Counted from the stretch's first letter, positions 39,777-51,619 are shown. The stretch is DNA of 64,000 nt from Spongospora subterranea f. sp. subterranea (GCA_049724395.1 JAUGWO010000034.1:62001-126000); one strand, 5' to 3'. Notes: generated from the sequence alone by a model not told the origin. A program made the numbers and translations.

Positions 39777-41259
39777 ATGCCATACTGTATTTTTTGGCTT
39801 TCATTTATTATGACACTTGTAGGTTCATCCCATTTGTCACAGGGGATAATCGAAATTGAAAAACAAGATAATTTTGTTCGTTCAGGGTGGACACCTATTC
39901 CCAGCGACAGTTTTATTGGAGATCCAATACAGTTGAAGTCATCTGGGAATATCCGAGATTTATTCATTGTCCTGTTGCAAGTTTTCCTGTCGGAGTGTCC
40001 TCGTGGAATTGTTCTTGCCAGCATCACTCCATACCTAGCTTTTATTTCAACCGCAGCTGAATCACAGTCCTTGATCGGCTATGCTGTCTCCCTATTTTCT
40101 CTCGGTCGCCTCGCTTCCTCGTTGCCTTATGGGTACATGGTCGACTGGACAAGATCGTCCAGAAATACTTTAATACTTGCGACCATCATCACCATGTTTG
40201 GAAGTGTTTTATATATGATGGGTGCATGGATTGGCAGTGGATCATATGCAGTTGCTTGTGTTTTGATATCCAGGTTGTGCGTCAATTTTGGAAGATTTTT
40301 GTTTGCTAATTCTCGTATCCAGGTTCATAATCGGATTTGGGAGTGGAACCCTGTCTGTTTCCCGCTCGTTTATGATTTCTATCAGCACTTCAGAAGAGCG
40401 AACCAAATACGTATCCTGGAATACTCTGGTGCAATATATTGGTTTCAGTATGAGCCCAATATTCCCTGTCGTTATTAATTGGATATTCCCAAGCGACGCC
40501 TCAAAATGGCAGCAAGACTTAGTATATAATCCCTCGTTCTTTATCATTGGTGCCAACATGGTCATGCTGATGCTGTTATTTTCATCTATGAGTAAACATG
40601 ATCCTAAACTCCCTGAAGTACGCGACAGTATGCGCTCCCTCAACATACAAGACACGAATTGGAACGGTGGTTTATCAAAGCTTGATGCTGGATTCGCTTT
40701 ATTTATTTTCCTGAATTTCTCATTGCGTGGAGTTGTTGGTGTTGTGGAGACGATTGGGGCCTCTGAATATCAGCGACTAAACTCGGCTGATCCGGATAAT
40801 GTCGAAGATAGTATGTGGTTCCTGCTAACAATGGGTGCTGCTGGAATAATGACCTTTTTGGCATTGGGATATTTAGAAAAAATATTCTCAGCCTTCACGT
40901 TGTTGTTATTCGGGATGGGAGCCATGATTAGTGGTTCAATTGCATTATTACCATGGCTAAGCCATGATAGTGAGATTCTCATGATACTGGGAACGAGCCT
41001 GATTTGGTGCTTTGGGTCCCCTATTACTCAAGTATTCACCATATCGACCTACTCTCAACTAATGGGGCAGCGCCCGCAAGGCGCCATTATGGGATGGTTA
41101 ACAACTTCCGGATCGGTTGGCCGCATAGTGCTACCGCTCCTCTCATCAATAAGCCATTCATTAGCACATGGAACAGATATCATTACGGTCACGTTTTCTA
41201 TTATCGTAGTATTGATATTTATCGGACGATATGGCAAATCGACCAAACCCGAACGGTGA
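39777..41259 (+). CDS. Major facilitator superfamily transporter (MFSD8/SPX-type), intact copy
   Basis: Two exons, 39777-40273 and 40323-41259, joined by a 49-nt intron (GTTGTG...ATCCAG) that gives LISR-FIIGFGSGTLSV in phase. About 478 aa with 12 predicted helices. The loop 2-3 signature is present (SLFSLGRLASSLPYGYMVDW, an MFS G-R-x-x-x-G-x-x-x-D variant), as is the helix 5 motif (RFIIGFGSGTLSVSRS). There is a large central loop (SKWQQDLVYNPSF) and a short basic tail (GRYGKSTKPER). The substrate cannot be predicted; the motif set is nearest the lysosomal/vacuolar MFSD8-like group. The start is the first Met of a hydrophobic segment; an upstream exon is possible. Confidence 0.72.
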
Positions 41260-41639
41260 GCACTTTTTCCGGTTGACTACATGCCGTACCTCTTTCTCTC
41301 CATCGTCCATAATTGTGCCCCATACCTCCCAAGTATGTCCAAATCTCGTTAGATAAATTACAAATAATATTTTTGATTACATCTTGTTTTGTAGCTGTGC
41401 GTGCAATTGTCTCCAATGTTCTTGAAAGAAAAAACGTTTGTGTTGTTAGCCATTAACGTTCGATTCCAATTTCCAATGACAATTTTGTACCAGCACACAG
41501 GACTGGACTATCGATAGTAGGTCCCTGTATAAGCTATTTTTAAGATTGCTTCTGGCCTTGCTTGCTGGAGCTATGCAGCGCAGGGTATCTACCTTGCACA
41601 AACATACTCGTGTCGGCTACTTTTAACGCTTGCACTTGA

Positions 41640-42101
41640 GCAGCGAAACGCGATGGATCCGCGCAATCGAGGCCCCAATCCGGATGCGCGCCTTTCCAAT
41701 TTCAGGCGGCGATTTGAACTGGATGAGGTCAATCTTCTTATCATCCAATATCACTCCGGTTGCTATCACACAGACATCCGCGCCTCGAGGATTTTCCAGC
41801 AAAGATCAAACCAACGAATTGCGCTCTCGTTCTTCTATGTTTCCTTCCTGCTGCATCAGAAGGTGGTACCGGTCAGCCCCAAACGACAGTGTGCCGTTGT
41901 CGCAACGCCATTACCGAGACCTTCGCCGTGGCCGGGGACAAGTACTTCATCTACAATGCTTCCAGTGGGAAACCTGTAAAGTTAATTCGGCGGGGCCTAT
42001 ATTTTACAAATGATGGGATGCCAAATTGCGACAATCATTATCACGAAATGTTCGAAAACCGTTGAGCCGCCTGTTCTCAATTGATCAGAGGGCGCTTCCG
42101 G
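41640..42101 (+). pseudogene. Truncated 5' copy of the SH3-LIM-headpiece gene (unit A)
   Basis: Matches 45598-46045: MDPRNRGPNPDARL-like reading, then the part equivalent to the linker and first LIM domain, ending at the duplication junction inside LIM2. It lacks the start codon, most of the SH3 domain, LIM3-4 and the headpiece. It also has an early stop and several frame changes. It is not expected to make a protein. Confidence 0.82.
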
Positions 42102-45100
42102 ACTCAAATTTGGGTCGTCGTTGCTTCAATGACTCAAGAACGCGACCGACCTGGTTTAACCATCGCTCATGGCTGCCTCTTCCTCGTTGCAGCTCCTCCA
42201 GCTGACTCCTCGGGCATCAATCCATATTTGGTGTGCACTAAAACCCATACCCCGTTATCAGGTTCATAACCTCGCTAGTATCTCAGCATTCCAATACCAG
42301 ACCAGTAATAACGATGTTGCGCTGGCACATGATATTGAGTGTGTTCAGCCAGACGCAACCCAAACGTGTATTTAATGTGACCTGTAGTGTATTTTTTAAA
42401 ATATTGTGAACCATGCTGGGCACTAGGTTAGCGTTTCGGAAGGAAACATCAGTTGATGATTGAAATGACACTGTGATGACATAGTGCGGTAAATGTCTGA
42501 CGACAACGAACGTAAGGTGTATCGTTTTTGGCTACGTACGCCCCACATGTAAATACAGCGTAGGATAATAAAAAATGATGAGACATGGTTGTGATCGTTT
42601 AAAAGATCTACTTTTGATGAACCTAACGAAGTTTCATTATCAATGTTGTTATCATCATAATGAGATGAGGAATCAATTCGGAATTCGGGATAAGATCCCA
42701 ATATCGGCTAAGATTCCCAAGGCAGCACAATGCTCCCAGTTATCAATCTGATCCTTCATTCTCGGCAATGCGTCGGTGAATCGCGCACCAATTTCCTTGA
42801 AACTCAGACCTGGTCTGCTTTTAGCGTTGGCTTGTGCATTGGTGGTAATTGGCGCACAGAGAACAGATCTTTCTATATTTTAACTTGATATTCATAATTT
42901 TCTTCGCCCATGATATCCTATTGAACTGTACTGCCAATGATGCACCAAAACTTGATCGCAACGGCCAGGGGTAGCGGAATAGCCCAATGATATCAGAGAT
43001 GAGTGATGTCTCACGAGTACTTCTCGATTTCCCTTGGGCAATGTCATACTGTATTTCTAGTTTTATGACACTTACAGGTTCATCCCAGTTCTCACAAGGA
43101 ATATTGGAAATTGAAACACAGGATAATTCAGTTCGTTCAAGCTGGACGCCAATTGCCAGCGACAGCTTTATTCGAGATCAAGTACAGTTGAAGTTATCTG
43201 GGAATATCCGAGATTTATTCATTGTCGTGTTGCAAGTTTTCCTGTCGGAGTGTCCTCGTGGAATTGTTCTTGCCATCATCACTCCATACCTAGCTTTTAT
43301 TTCAACTGCAGCTGATGCACAGTCCTTGACCGGCTATGCTGTATCCCTATTTCCTCTCGGTCGCCTCGCTTCCTCGTTGCCTTATGGGTACATAATCGAC
43401 TGGACAGGATCGTCCAGAAATACTTCAATACTTGCGACCATCATCTCGATGTTTGGTAGTGTTTTATATATATTGGGTGCATGGATTGGCAGTGGATCAT
43501 ATGCAGTTGCTTGTGTTTTGATATCCAGGTTGTGCGTCAGATTTCAGAAGATTTTTGTTTGCTAATCTTGTATCCAGGTTCGTAATCGGATTTGGGAGTG
43601 GAACCCTGTCTGTTTCCCGCTCGTTTATGATTTCTATAAGCACTTCAGAAGAGCGAACCAAATACGTATCCTGGAATACTCTGGTGCAACATATTGGTTT
43701 CAGTATGAGCCCAATATTCCCTGTCGTTATTAATTGAATATTCCCAAGCGACGCCTCAAAATGGCAGCAAGACTTAGTATATAATCCCTCGTTCTTTATC
43801 ATTGGTGCCAACATGGTCATGCTGATGCTGTTATTTTCATCTATGAGTAAACATGATCCTAAACTCCCTGAAGTACGCGACAGTATGCGCTCCCTCAACA
43901 TACAAGACACGAATTGAAACGGTGGTTTATCAAAGCTTGATGATGGATTCGCTTTATTTATTTTCCTGAATTTCTCATTGCGTGGAGTTGTTGGTGTTGT
44001 GGAGACGATTGGGGCCTCTGAATATCAGCGACTAAACTCGGCTAATCCGGATAATGTCGAAGATAGTATGTGGTTCCTGCTAACAATGGGTGCTGCTGGA
44101 ATAATGACCTTTTTGGCATTGGGATATTTAGAAAAAATATTCCCAGCCTTCACGTTGTTGTTATTCGGGATGGGAGCCATGATTAGTGGTTCAATTGCAT
44201 TATTACCATGGCTAAGCCATGATAGTGAGATTCTCATGATACTGGGAACGAGCCTGATTTGGTGCTTTGGGTCCCCTATTACTCAAGTATTCACCATATC
44301 GACCTACTCTCAACTAATGGGGCAGCGCCCGCAAGGAACTTCCGGATCGGTTGGCCGCATAGTGCTACCGCTCCTCTCATCAATAAGCCATTCATTAGCA
44401 CATGGAATAGATATCATTACGGTCACGATTTCTATTATCGTAGTATTGATATTTATCGGACGGTATGGCAAATCGACCAAACCCGAACGGTGAGCACTTA
44501 TTCCGGTTGACTACTCTTTCTCTCCATCGTCCATAATAATTGTGCCCCATACCTCCTGAGTATGTCCAAATCTTGTTAGGTAAATTACATAAAATATTTT
44601 TGATTACATCTTGTGTCGTAACTGTGCGAGCAATTGTCTCCAACGTTATTGGAGCAATTCCAATTTGGAATGATAATTTTATATCAGCGCACAGGACTGG
44701 ACTGTCGATAATAGGTCCCTGTATAGCCTATTTTTAAGATTGACTCTGGCCTTGCTCGCTGGAGCTATGCAGCGCAGGGTACTGCCTTGCATAAACATAC
44801 TCGAGTCGGCTAATTTTAGCACTTGCATGTGAGCAGCGAAACACGCGATCATTATCTGTGTCAGCAATATCCTGGCAAAACAAACTTTCCAAGTTGTGTC
44901 CTTGGAGCTTAGCCTCAGAAACTCACTCAAAGGCGGGACAGTTGCTTCGATTGAGTTATTCGCCAGTATATGCCTGACCCTGCCCGAACCCATAACCTGT
45001 GTAATTTGGCGTAGTGAGCAACTCTCTCAATTGCTGCACAATATGGGTGACAACGATGACCATACGAGGTCGGGACGTGCCATGAACACCGGTGGAAACA

Positions 45101-46045
45101 ATGCGGTACACCAAGTTAGATATTCCACTGGCGAACCTTCTTCTTCATTGGAAAGATGATATCGGAACAAATCATTCTCCTCGACGAATTGTCACATTCA
45201 CTCGCATTTCCAACTCAACAAACTGCAAAGTCTCCGTTCCTTGTTTGGTTTGTTGTTACTGAAGGGGTTTCCACCAATATTCAATTGATGTTTTGAAACA
45301 CAACTTCCTATTCGTGCAAACAACTTTTGACTTTTTGTGACACTCTAACAAACAACAGTTCATCGGGATAAGGGCATACGCCATGTGCGAAATATTCCCA
45401 AAAAATATCTTCGACGTCGTGATGACTGTTTTTTGAAGTGGACTCCGAATCATTATAATGGCTGATAATCGCCCAACGCTCTTCGTGGCGCAGGTGCTAT
45501 TCAACTACGAGCCGCAATCCACCGAAGAGATCGCCCTGGGCGAGGGCCCAGTTCTGTCTGGTGCTGGAGACCAACGAAGCGGGGTGGTGGCTAGTTCGCG
45601 ATGGATCCGCGCAATCGAGGCCCCAATCCGGATGGGCGCCTTCTAATTTCATGCGGCGTCTTGAACTGGATGAGGTCAATCTTCTCATGGAATCATCCAA
45701 TATCACCCCGGTTGCTATCACACAGACATCCGCGCCTCGAGGATTTTCCAGCAAAGATCAAACCAACGATTTGCGTTCTCGTTCTTTGATGACTCCTCCT
45801 GCTGCATCAAAGGTGGTACCGGTCAGCCCCAAACGACAGTGTGCTCGTTGTCGCAACGCGATTACCGAGACCTTCGCCGTGGCCGGGGACCAAGTATTCC
45901 ATCTACAATGCTTCCAGTGCGAAACCTGTAAAGTGAATTTGGGCGGGGGCGTATATTTTATGAAAGATGGAATGCCATATTGCGACAATCATTATCACGA
46001 ACTGTTCGGAAACCGTTGTGCCGCCTGTTCTCAATCAATCAGAGG
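42102..46045 (+). repeat. Tandem segmental duplication, unit B
   Basis: The second unit begins with a fragment of the coiled-coil gene (42102-42200). It continues through a decayed MFS copy and ends in the intact SH3-LIM-headpiece gene, whose downstream part is single-copy. Small indels and substitutions separate it from unit A throughout. Confidence 0.88.
42987..44493 (+). pseudogene. Second copy of the MFS transporter, decayed (unit B)
   Basis: Near-identical to 39777-41259, including the intron (GTTGTG...ATCCAG at about 43523-43579). Two conserved Trp codons have become TGA (about 43736 and 43916), and one helix has lost seven codons (IMGWLT region, near 44336). The start region is also rearranged. 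Both stops are TGG to TGA transitions. The downstream frame (43978-44493) remains open, so decay is recent. Confidence 0.8.
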
Positions 46046-46883
46046 GCGCTTCCTTAACGCCATGGACAAGACCTGGCACCCAGAACATTTCCTGTGTGCC
46101 GATTGTCAGCAACCGTTCGACAATGACGAGTATTATGTCGGTCCAGATCAGGCTCCATATTGCGCCAAACATTATAACCAGCGGTTCGCTGTCAAATGCA
46201 CTGCATGCAATCTGCCCATTGACGGAACAGCATTAGAGGCGCTTAATCAATCATACCATACCGATTGTTTCCGTTGCTCAGTGGATATGGAGCTGATCAG
46301 CGCCTCGAATCCGTTCCATATAAAAGATGGTGTCATCTATTGTGCAGAACATTTCGAGTCTCTGTTATTGGAGCGTTGTGCCGCATGTGAAAAGCCGGTC
46401 ATTGGGCAATTTGTTCAAGTTCTATCAAAAACGTACCATCTTGAGTGCTTCACCTGCAGTCAATGCCAAGAGAATATTGCCAATGGGCAATTCCATCTGA
46501 CTAAAACTGGAGGTTTCATCTGTGCACCGTGCGATACGCCTGGGAAGTTTATGAAGGAGATCGGGCAATCACAGGCGAAAGGCAGCCAGATGATGACGAA
46601 AACCGCCAAGATGCCACAAGGATTGGATCAGGTTAGAACTGCACCGGTGACTGTACAACCGATGAGCTGCATACAAAATAACGGCAACGGGCCGATACGA
46701 ATGAAGGCATCGGAGCTAATGGGCAAAGATCGCCTATTACCGGAGACGATTGATCGCTCGCACAAAGAACACTATTTGTTTGATGATGAGTTTCAGGCAT
46801 TATTTGGGATGACACGCGACGAGTTCGCCTCTATCAAACCCTGGAAACAGCAGCAAATCAAGCAGAGAATAGGGCTATTTTGA
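45458..46883 (+). CDS. SH3 - four LIM - villin headpiece actin adaptor (abLIM/PINCH-like), with a frame slip in the SH3
   Basis: N-terminal SH3 (VAQVLFNYEPQSTEEIALGE, NEAGWWLVRDG, SGWAPSNFMRRL), then a linker. Four LIM domains follow: CARCRNAITETFAVAGDQVF..., CAACSQSIRGRFLNAMDKTW..., CTACNLPIDGTALEALNQSY... and CAACEKPVIGQFVQVLSKTY.... The C terminus is a villin headpiece (EHYLFDDEFQALFGMTRDEF and PWKQQQIKQRIGLF), with the hallmark W-K-Q-Q and terminal L-F. LIM3 has Asp where a zinc Cys is expected (CFRCSVDME). LIM plus headpiece is the abLIM/dematin design, which binds F-actin; an added SH3 is unusual. The frame changes by one base near 45545 inside the SH3 with no intron possible, so I infer an indel. 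The second part is open from 45561. About 475 aa. Confidence 0.8.
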
Positions 46884-47100
46884 TCATAATCATTAAATAT
46901 ACCGGATATAAAATCAGTAAATCGATTTATATTGAGACTGTATTCGGAAGAGAATTATGTACTGTAATGGCGTCGCCGAGAACAATAGTTACCAATTGAA
47001 GACTTGATAATAATCCTCACTCAGAACTCCAAGTGCCAACTGACAATCGTTCCGCAACGCCTTCTGTAGATGAATGCGCTTCACCCACAGCTAACCAAAA
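46884..47100. other. Intergenic between the LIM gene and the retroelement graveyard
   Basis: AT-rich, no ORF of interest. Confidence 0.4.
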
Positions 47101-47720
47101 AAGTTTTTTACAAATGCACGAACCAATCTGCACAAATTACTGGAACATGCTCATCCAACTCCTATAGGAAGATTTATTACGGATCAAAAGACGAGTTTTT
47201 ACATCCATTGTAGTAAACAGATGGATAAATACTTAGAAGATGGCCCATATGGACAAATTACCCAAATTCCTTATCCTGCCCAAGTTACATAAACCAGGCA
47301 ATACTATCAGACCCATCATCGGCGCTCCAACCTGGATTACTACTAAATAATTAATCTTTCTCACACTATTCTTAACAATTATCCCCGAAATACTCATCAA
47401 CCATCTCGAAAAATATCGTCGAAGTCATGCTCAAGAAAACAGGACATTCTTCAAGATGTAACCTGGTATTCGATTACGAGTGATCGAAAAATGGAGAGAA
47501 CATGCAATATCGAACATAGTTCTTTTATATGAAAGAATTGAAACAACGGGGTCGAGAATCCGGTTACGAAAGAACTTCGCGAGGTCCATACTACCTTTAG
47601 GCTGAGATATTATACTACATCATCTGTAAAGGTTTATGAAAAGTTGATCAAGAAGATTGCCCATGACGACAAAGGCTTTGCTGTTTCTCAATTGAACGAT
47701 TTGCGATGGGAACATTACAT
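47101..47720 (+). mobile_element. Penelope-like element fossil (reverse transcriptase fragment)
   Basis: A plus-strand stretch around 47250-47345 reads LPKFLILPKLHKPGNTIRPI, the diagnostic LPK-x-H-K-PG-x-x-x-RPI block of Penelope-like reverse transcriptases. Weaker similarity continues to about 47700. No GIY-YIG endonuclease is recognised. Broken in several places and old. Confidence 0.55.
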
Positions 47721-47984
47721 TCTTCATTCTTGACCTGCTGAGAGGTTGTATGTACAGTAGGCAAGTTTATTAAATTCTCTGAGAATTTGAGGAAGGCGGT
47801 ATTGAGTCTTATCAAGCCTCAACACTGCAACCAAAGCGCCTCGGGTTCGCGGTTGCCAGCTGGCTCTAAGACTATGACCGCTTCCATATCAATCTGCTGA
47901 TATGCTGCATTACTACTTCTTCTCCCATGCTATGTCTTGCTGATATCGCTCGTTCCTCGCGGCAAATGCAAGTTTGAGATGCCG

Positions 47985-48930
47985 CTATAAAGTACCTGGC
48001 CAATAGAAACAAACTAATTGCCAGAAAATTGCAGGTCCGCCGATGGAAAGCCGTCGTTATAGACAAGGCCAACGATCATTTGATCACGTGGATAATTAAT
48101 CAATTCGCAGAAATCGATATAATCAACCTCGTGCACGACATTAAACGGCAGCGAATATTATCCACTTGATCAGATGATCGTTGGCCTTGTCTATACGATG
48201 GCTTTCCATCGGCGGACCTGCAATCTTTCTGGCAATAAATTTGTTTCTACAGTAGAAACTTTCAAAAACCCGTCGGTCAGCTTCATCTGGGTTGGGTTCT
48301 GTAGCACAGGCGAGATCACCCGCTCAATCGGAATCGGAATACCCAACGAGCCTAACCCTTGCGTCTCCATCAAGTTCATAAAGAGTCCATACTCTATTGT
48401 TCGGCGCAAATATCTGAAGATACGCTTCAGAGCAACGAGATGCTGTGGGCCTGGATTTTGAACATAGCGTGCAACCTCTCCCACAGCATAGGCGATGTCG
48501 GGACGGGTGTGCTGCAACCAAATTAAACTCCCGACAGCACCTCGGTAATCAATTTCCCTTGCAGAAGTGAAACGGCATTACGGTCTGCTTCCGACTGTGG
48601 AGACATGGCCTTGGTTAGTTTGACATCTGGGCAAGACGGTGTGGGAACAGGACGCGAGCTATGCATTCCGTAAGATTGAAGTCAATCATTCCAAAATGAA
48701 ACACATAGCACTCAGGGACCAATTCATTCGTGACATTGTTTCGTCTGAACAGGCTGACCCAACTTATGTTTCCAGTACCGACAATTTGGCAGATGTCTTC
48801 ACAAAGTCGCTGGGCAAGCAGTTATTTTACAACCTTAGACGCAGAATTTGCTGTGTCCTGAACCCCTCTTTTGAACCGGATTCGGTTGAAAGGGGGAGTT
48901 AGAGTACACATCAACTGATCCAACCGATCC
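47985..48930. mobile_element. Ty1/copia LTR-retrotransposon fossil, rearranged
   Basis: One part reads on the minus strand (48521-48191) as the copia RT/RNase H region (RPDIAYAVGEVARYVQNPGP, RIFRYLRRTIEYGLFM). Another reads on the plus strand (48640-48900) as the RNase H end (HSKMKHIALRDQFIRDIV, NLADVFTKSLGKQLFYNLR), followed by a polypurine tract (AAAGGGGGAG) where a 3' LTR should begin. The segments at 47985-48080 and 48165-48265 are inverted copies of each other. It is broken and scrambled, with several breaks, and looks moderately old. No complete LTR pair is seen. Confidence 0.7.
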
Positions 48931-49079
48931 GGCTTCGATCGTGCTTTTATATTTTGCGTGCTTATATTCATAAATCCTTTTGTGTTCTCTGGTCTTCCTT
49001 CGTCTCCATATTGTCGTGTTCTGATTGGTTCGGGACATAGAACTTAAAAAAAAATACGCTCCTTAGCGCACGCCTTGAA

Positions 49080-49950
49080 AGTGTCCACTACTGTCGTTTT
49101 CAAAAGAATCAAAGAAGGGTTTGTTGAAACGGCATACCAATCGGTTGAAGCCAAGACTCTATCCAGTTAACAAGATCGAAAGATTACGATTCTGTTTACA
49201 TCACATACAAATCGCCAGTTTTGAATAATGAAACGTCACGATTCTCGCCAATGTTCGACACCATTCACATCGATGAAAAATGATTCTACCTGACTCAAGA
49301 CGCTGAGCGTTACTATCTTCTGCCAGATGAGGAAGAGCCAATGAGAACATGTCACAATAAGAATCGTTTTCAAGGTGATGTTTTTGGCGGCAGTGGCCCA
49401 GACCGATCTTCGGGAGCAATGGGAGTGTTTTTTTTATGGCAAGATCCGTATTTGGCCCTTCATAGAAAAGATCCCCAGCCAAGAAATCCAGCAAGAACCG
49501 TCTCGCAGGGACGTTGATAACCAACGGTGTTAAGGTGAACAAGGAAATGTCTCTTAGAACAACTGTTACCTGCAAGGCGCGACAAATGGCCCATTTGCTC
49601 ACGATGTTGATCAGCCGATATTTATACAACAGGATAATGCCAACCCACATATTCAAGTTGATGATTCGGAGTTTTTTGTGGGCATGGCGAAAGAAGGCTC
49701 TCAATTAGGTGTTCGCTTGATATTTCAACCTGCAAACAGTCCTGATTTCAACGTCTTGGACCTAGGGTTTTTCCGGACGATTTAATCCTTGCAGCAGTGC
49801 GAGGCACCCAAAGGGATCGACGACGTGATCGTCGCGGTGGAAAACTCATTCCGAAAGATATCAGCCGAATCCTTGAACGCTGTATTCATAACACTGCAGA
49901 TGTGTATGCTCGAGTCAATGAACCAAAATGGAGGAAACGACTATAAAATT
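49080..49950 (+). mobile_element. Mariner/IS630-like DNA transposon remnant
   Basis: The plus strand carries KEGLLKRHTNRLKPRLYP and IERLRFCLHH (N-terminal region), FDTIHIDEKWFYLTQDAERY (first catalytic Asp in the IHIDEKW motif), the EEEPMRTCHNKNRF loop, then LDLGFFRTI-like and RGGKLIPKDISRILE blocks near the end. The pieces lie in different frames with internal stops, so it is a dead copy. The family is the mariner-like group common in oomycetes and early fungi. Confidence 0.62.
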
Positions 49951-50462
49951 TTCCTTGAAGCCGAATAAATCTTTCTAGGCAATACTTATACGTGGCAATT
50001 TCCTATTTTTATCTGAGAATAGACATTGGCAACATGCAGCGAGTGATGCCCAGACAGTAGTGATGGTATATTAGGACGTCTGTGACTCTATGACGGGCAT
50101 TGTGGACACTTATTTCGCAACATTTTCCGAACCCAAAGTGGACACTTAAAAAAAACGGGAGCGAGTAGGTATATCTTTAACCAGAGACACTGTATATACT
50201 TTATACATTGTACACTATAATGTATATCTAAAACCGGGTTGAGCGACCTCACACCGGACCCAACCCAAACCCGGTTTGTCCAAATGCGGCCCGGTTGGGT
50301 CAGGGTCGGTGCTCACCTGTGACAGGCCACGCACTCAGAGGCCGCGCTCCCTGTCGGAGGCCGCGCTGACGAATCAATGGTGATCCAATGTACAGTCCAA
50401 AACTCCGATAAAATCGAGAAGTCTACCGGACACAGCCATTGATCGGGGGAAGTCGTCAGATC
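49951..50462. other. Intergenic; AT-rich then a CCGGGTT-type GC-rich inverted pair
   Basis: A pyrimidine/purine-rich palindromic stretch at about 50232-50285 has AAACCGGGTT and AACCCAAACCCGGTTT in opposite orientation, plus GGCCCGGTTGGGTC just after. It may be a small repeat or an upstream element of the SDE2 gene. Confidence 0.4.
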
Positions 50463-51619
50463 ATGACGGTGCAAGTGCTCGTTGTCGGCATTGACAACAG
50501 GACATCCTGTTTGCAACTAGATGGTGATGGAGCAGCTTCCTTGCGCTGCGTAAAGCAGGTGCTGTTTTATCGTGGGGTAGTTTCCCAACATCAGCGTTTC
50601 CGGCTAGTCTCCAGCAGATTCGATCTTGATGACGATGATTTAGTCGAAGATGGGGCGATGCTAACATGTGTTCAAGGATTACTTGGCGGAAAAGGAGGTT
50701 TTGGTAGTTTACTGAGAGGTGCCTCAACTAAGGTTGGACAAAAGGCGACATCGAACTTTACCGCTTGCAGGGATCTTTCTGGCAGGCGCATTCGCCATAT
50801 TGACGATGAGAAGGTAATTTTCTCGGAACTTTAATGAGGATACTTTTAACAACTTAGGCTGTAGGCTCTTGCTAAATGGAAAGCAGAACAAGAGAAGGAA
50901 AAAGCTGAGACGTCTTCTTCGTCCATCTCTCTTAGGAAGCAGTATATCAATATCAAAACGGACACGAGAGAACGAGAAGTATGCAAATATGGTGGCGACT
51001 GCAAATACCAGCACAAAGGCTGTCGTTTTGATCACCCGAAAACTCAGAAAAATCATGTTGAATTGACAAGAGAATTTGCCGAATCCAGTTCAAGGTCTGG
51101 TGCTTGTAAGTATGCTCTCGATAATATTCAAATGTACTCTCATGTGTTTTCTATTCAGCATTCGATATGAGTGCATCAATTGAACAAGGTCTTCGTAAAA
51201 GAAAAGCTGTTACTGAAAGTAGCGGCATGTTGAAAAGGACAATGGTAGCACAGTCAAATTCTTCGGCTGATAAGAGTGATGCGCCTTCCAGCAGCCTCAA
51301 AGTTTTGTCAACTAAAAAATATATCGCCGGACACGACGACACGTCAAAAAGGACCCAGGAACCAAACGATAACGCGCCATGTGAATTGGCGGTCAAGGCA
51401 CCACCTGCACAAAAAATGGTAAAACCAGTCCCTAAAGTTGATCTAAGCCAGTTCACGTCGTGGGAAGAACTGCAAAGCCTCGGCCTGGATGTTTTGAAAA
51501 ATGAATTGCAAGCGCATGGATTGAAATGCGGGGGAACACTCACTCTTCGTGCACAAAGGTTATTTCTTTTAAATCAAATGCCACGTGATCAAATTCCGAA
51601 GAAACATTTTTCAACATAA
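50463..51619 (+). CDS. SDE2: Sde2-type splicing/genome-stability factor with a CCCH zinc finger and SAP domain
   Basis: Sde2 is made as a ubiquitin-fold precursor, cleaved at GGKGG, and its C-terminal part acts in intron-specific splicing and genome stability. Exons 50463-50813, 50865-51105 and 51159-51619; introns 51 and 53 nt, in phase. The N terminus (MTVQVLVVGIDNRTSCLQLD) is ubiquitin-like, ending at the processing site QGLLGGKGGFGSLLRGA. NFTACRDLSGRRIRHIDDEK is the Sde2 signature. The middle exon adds a CCCH finger (CKYGGDCKYQHKGCRFDH, C-x5-C-x6-C-x3-H). The C-terminal SFTSWEELQSLGLDVLKNEL-type SAP helix pair with GLKCGGTLTLRAQRLF is the family end. About 350 aa. The CCCH finger is not a feature I associate with human SDE2. 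Confidence 0.85.

Larger units (their letters stand above)
38730..42101 (+). repeat. Tandem segmental duplication, unit A
   Basis: Unit A runs from inside exon 1 of the coiled-coil gene, through an intact MFS transporter gene, to a truncated copy of the LIM gene. It repeats in unit B (42102 to about 46045) in the same order and orientation, with large stretches near-identical. The junction is near 42101: the LIM-derived GAGGGCGCTTCC is followed directly by sequence equivalent to about 38730. Unit A lacks about 750 bp present in B between 44847 and 45597. Confidence 0.88.
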
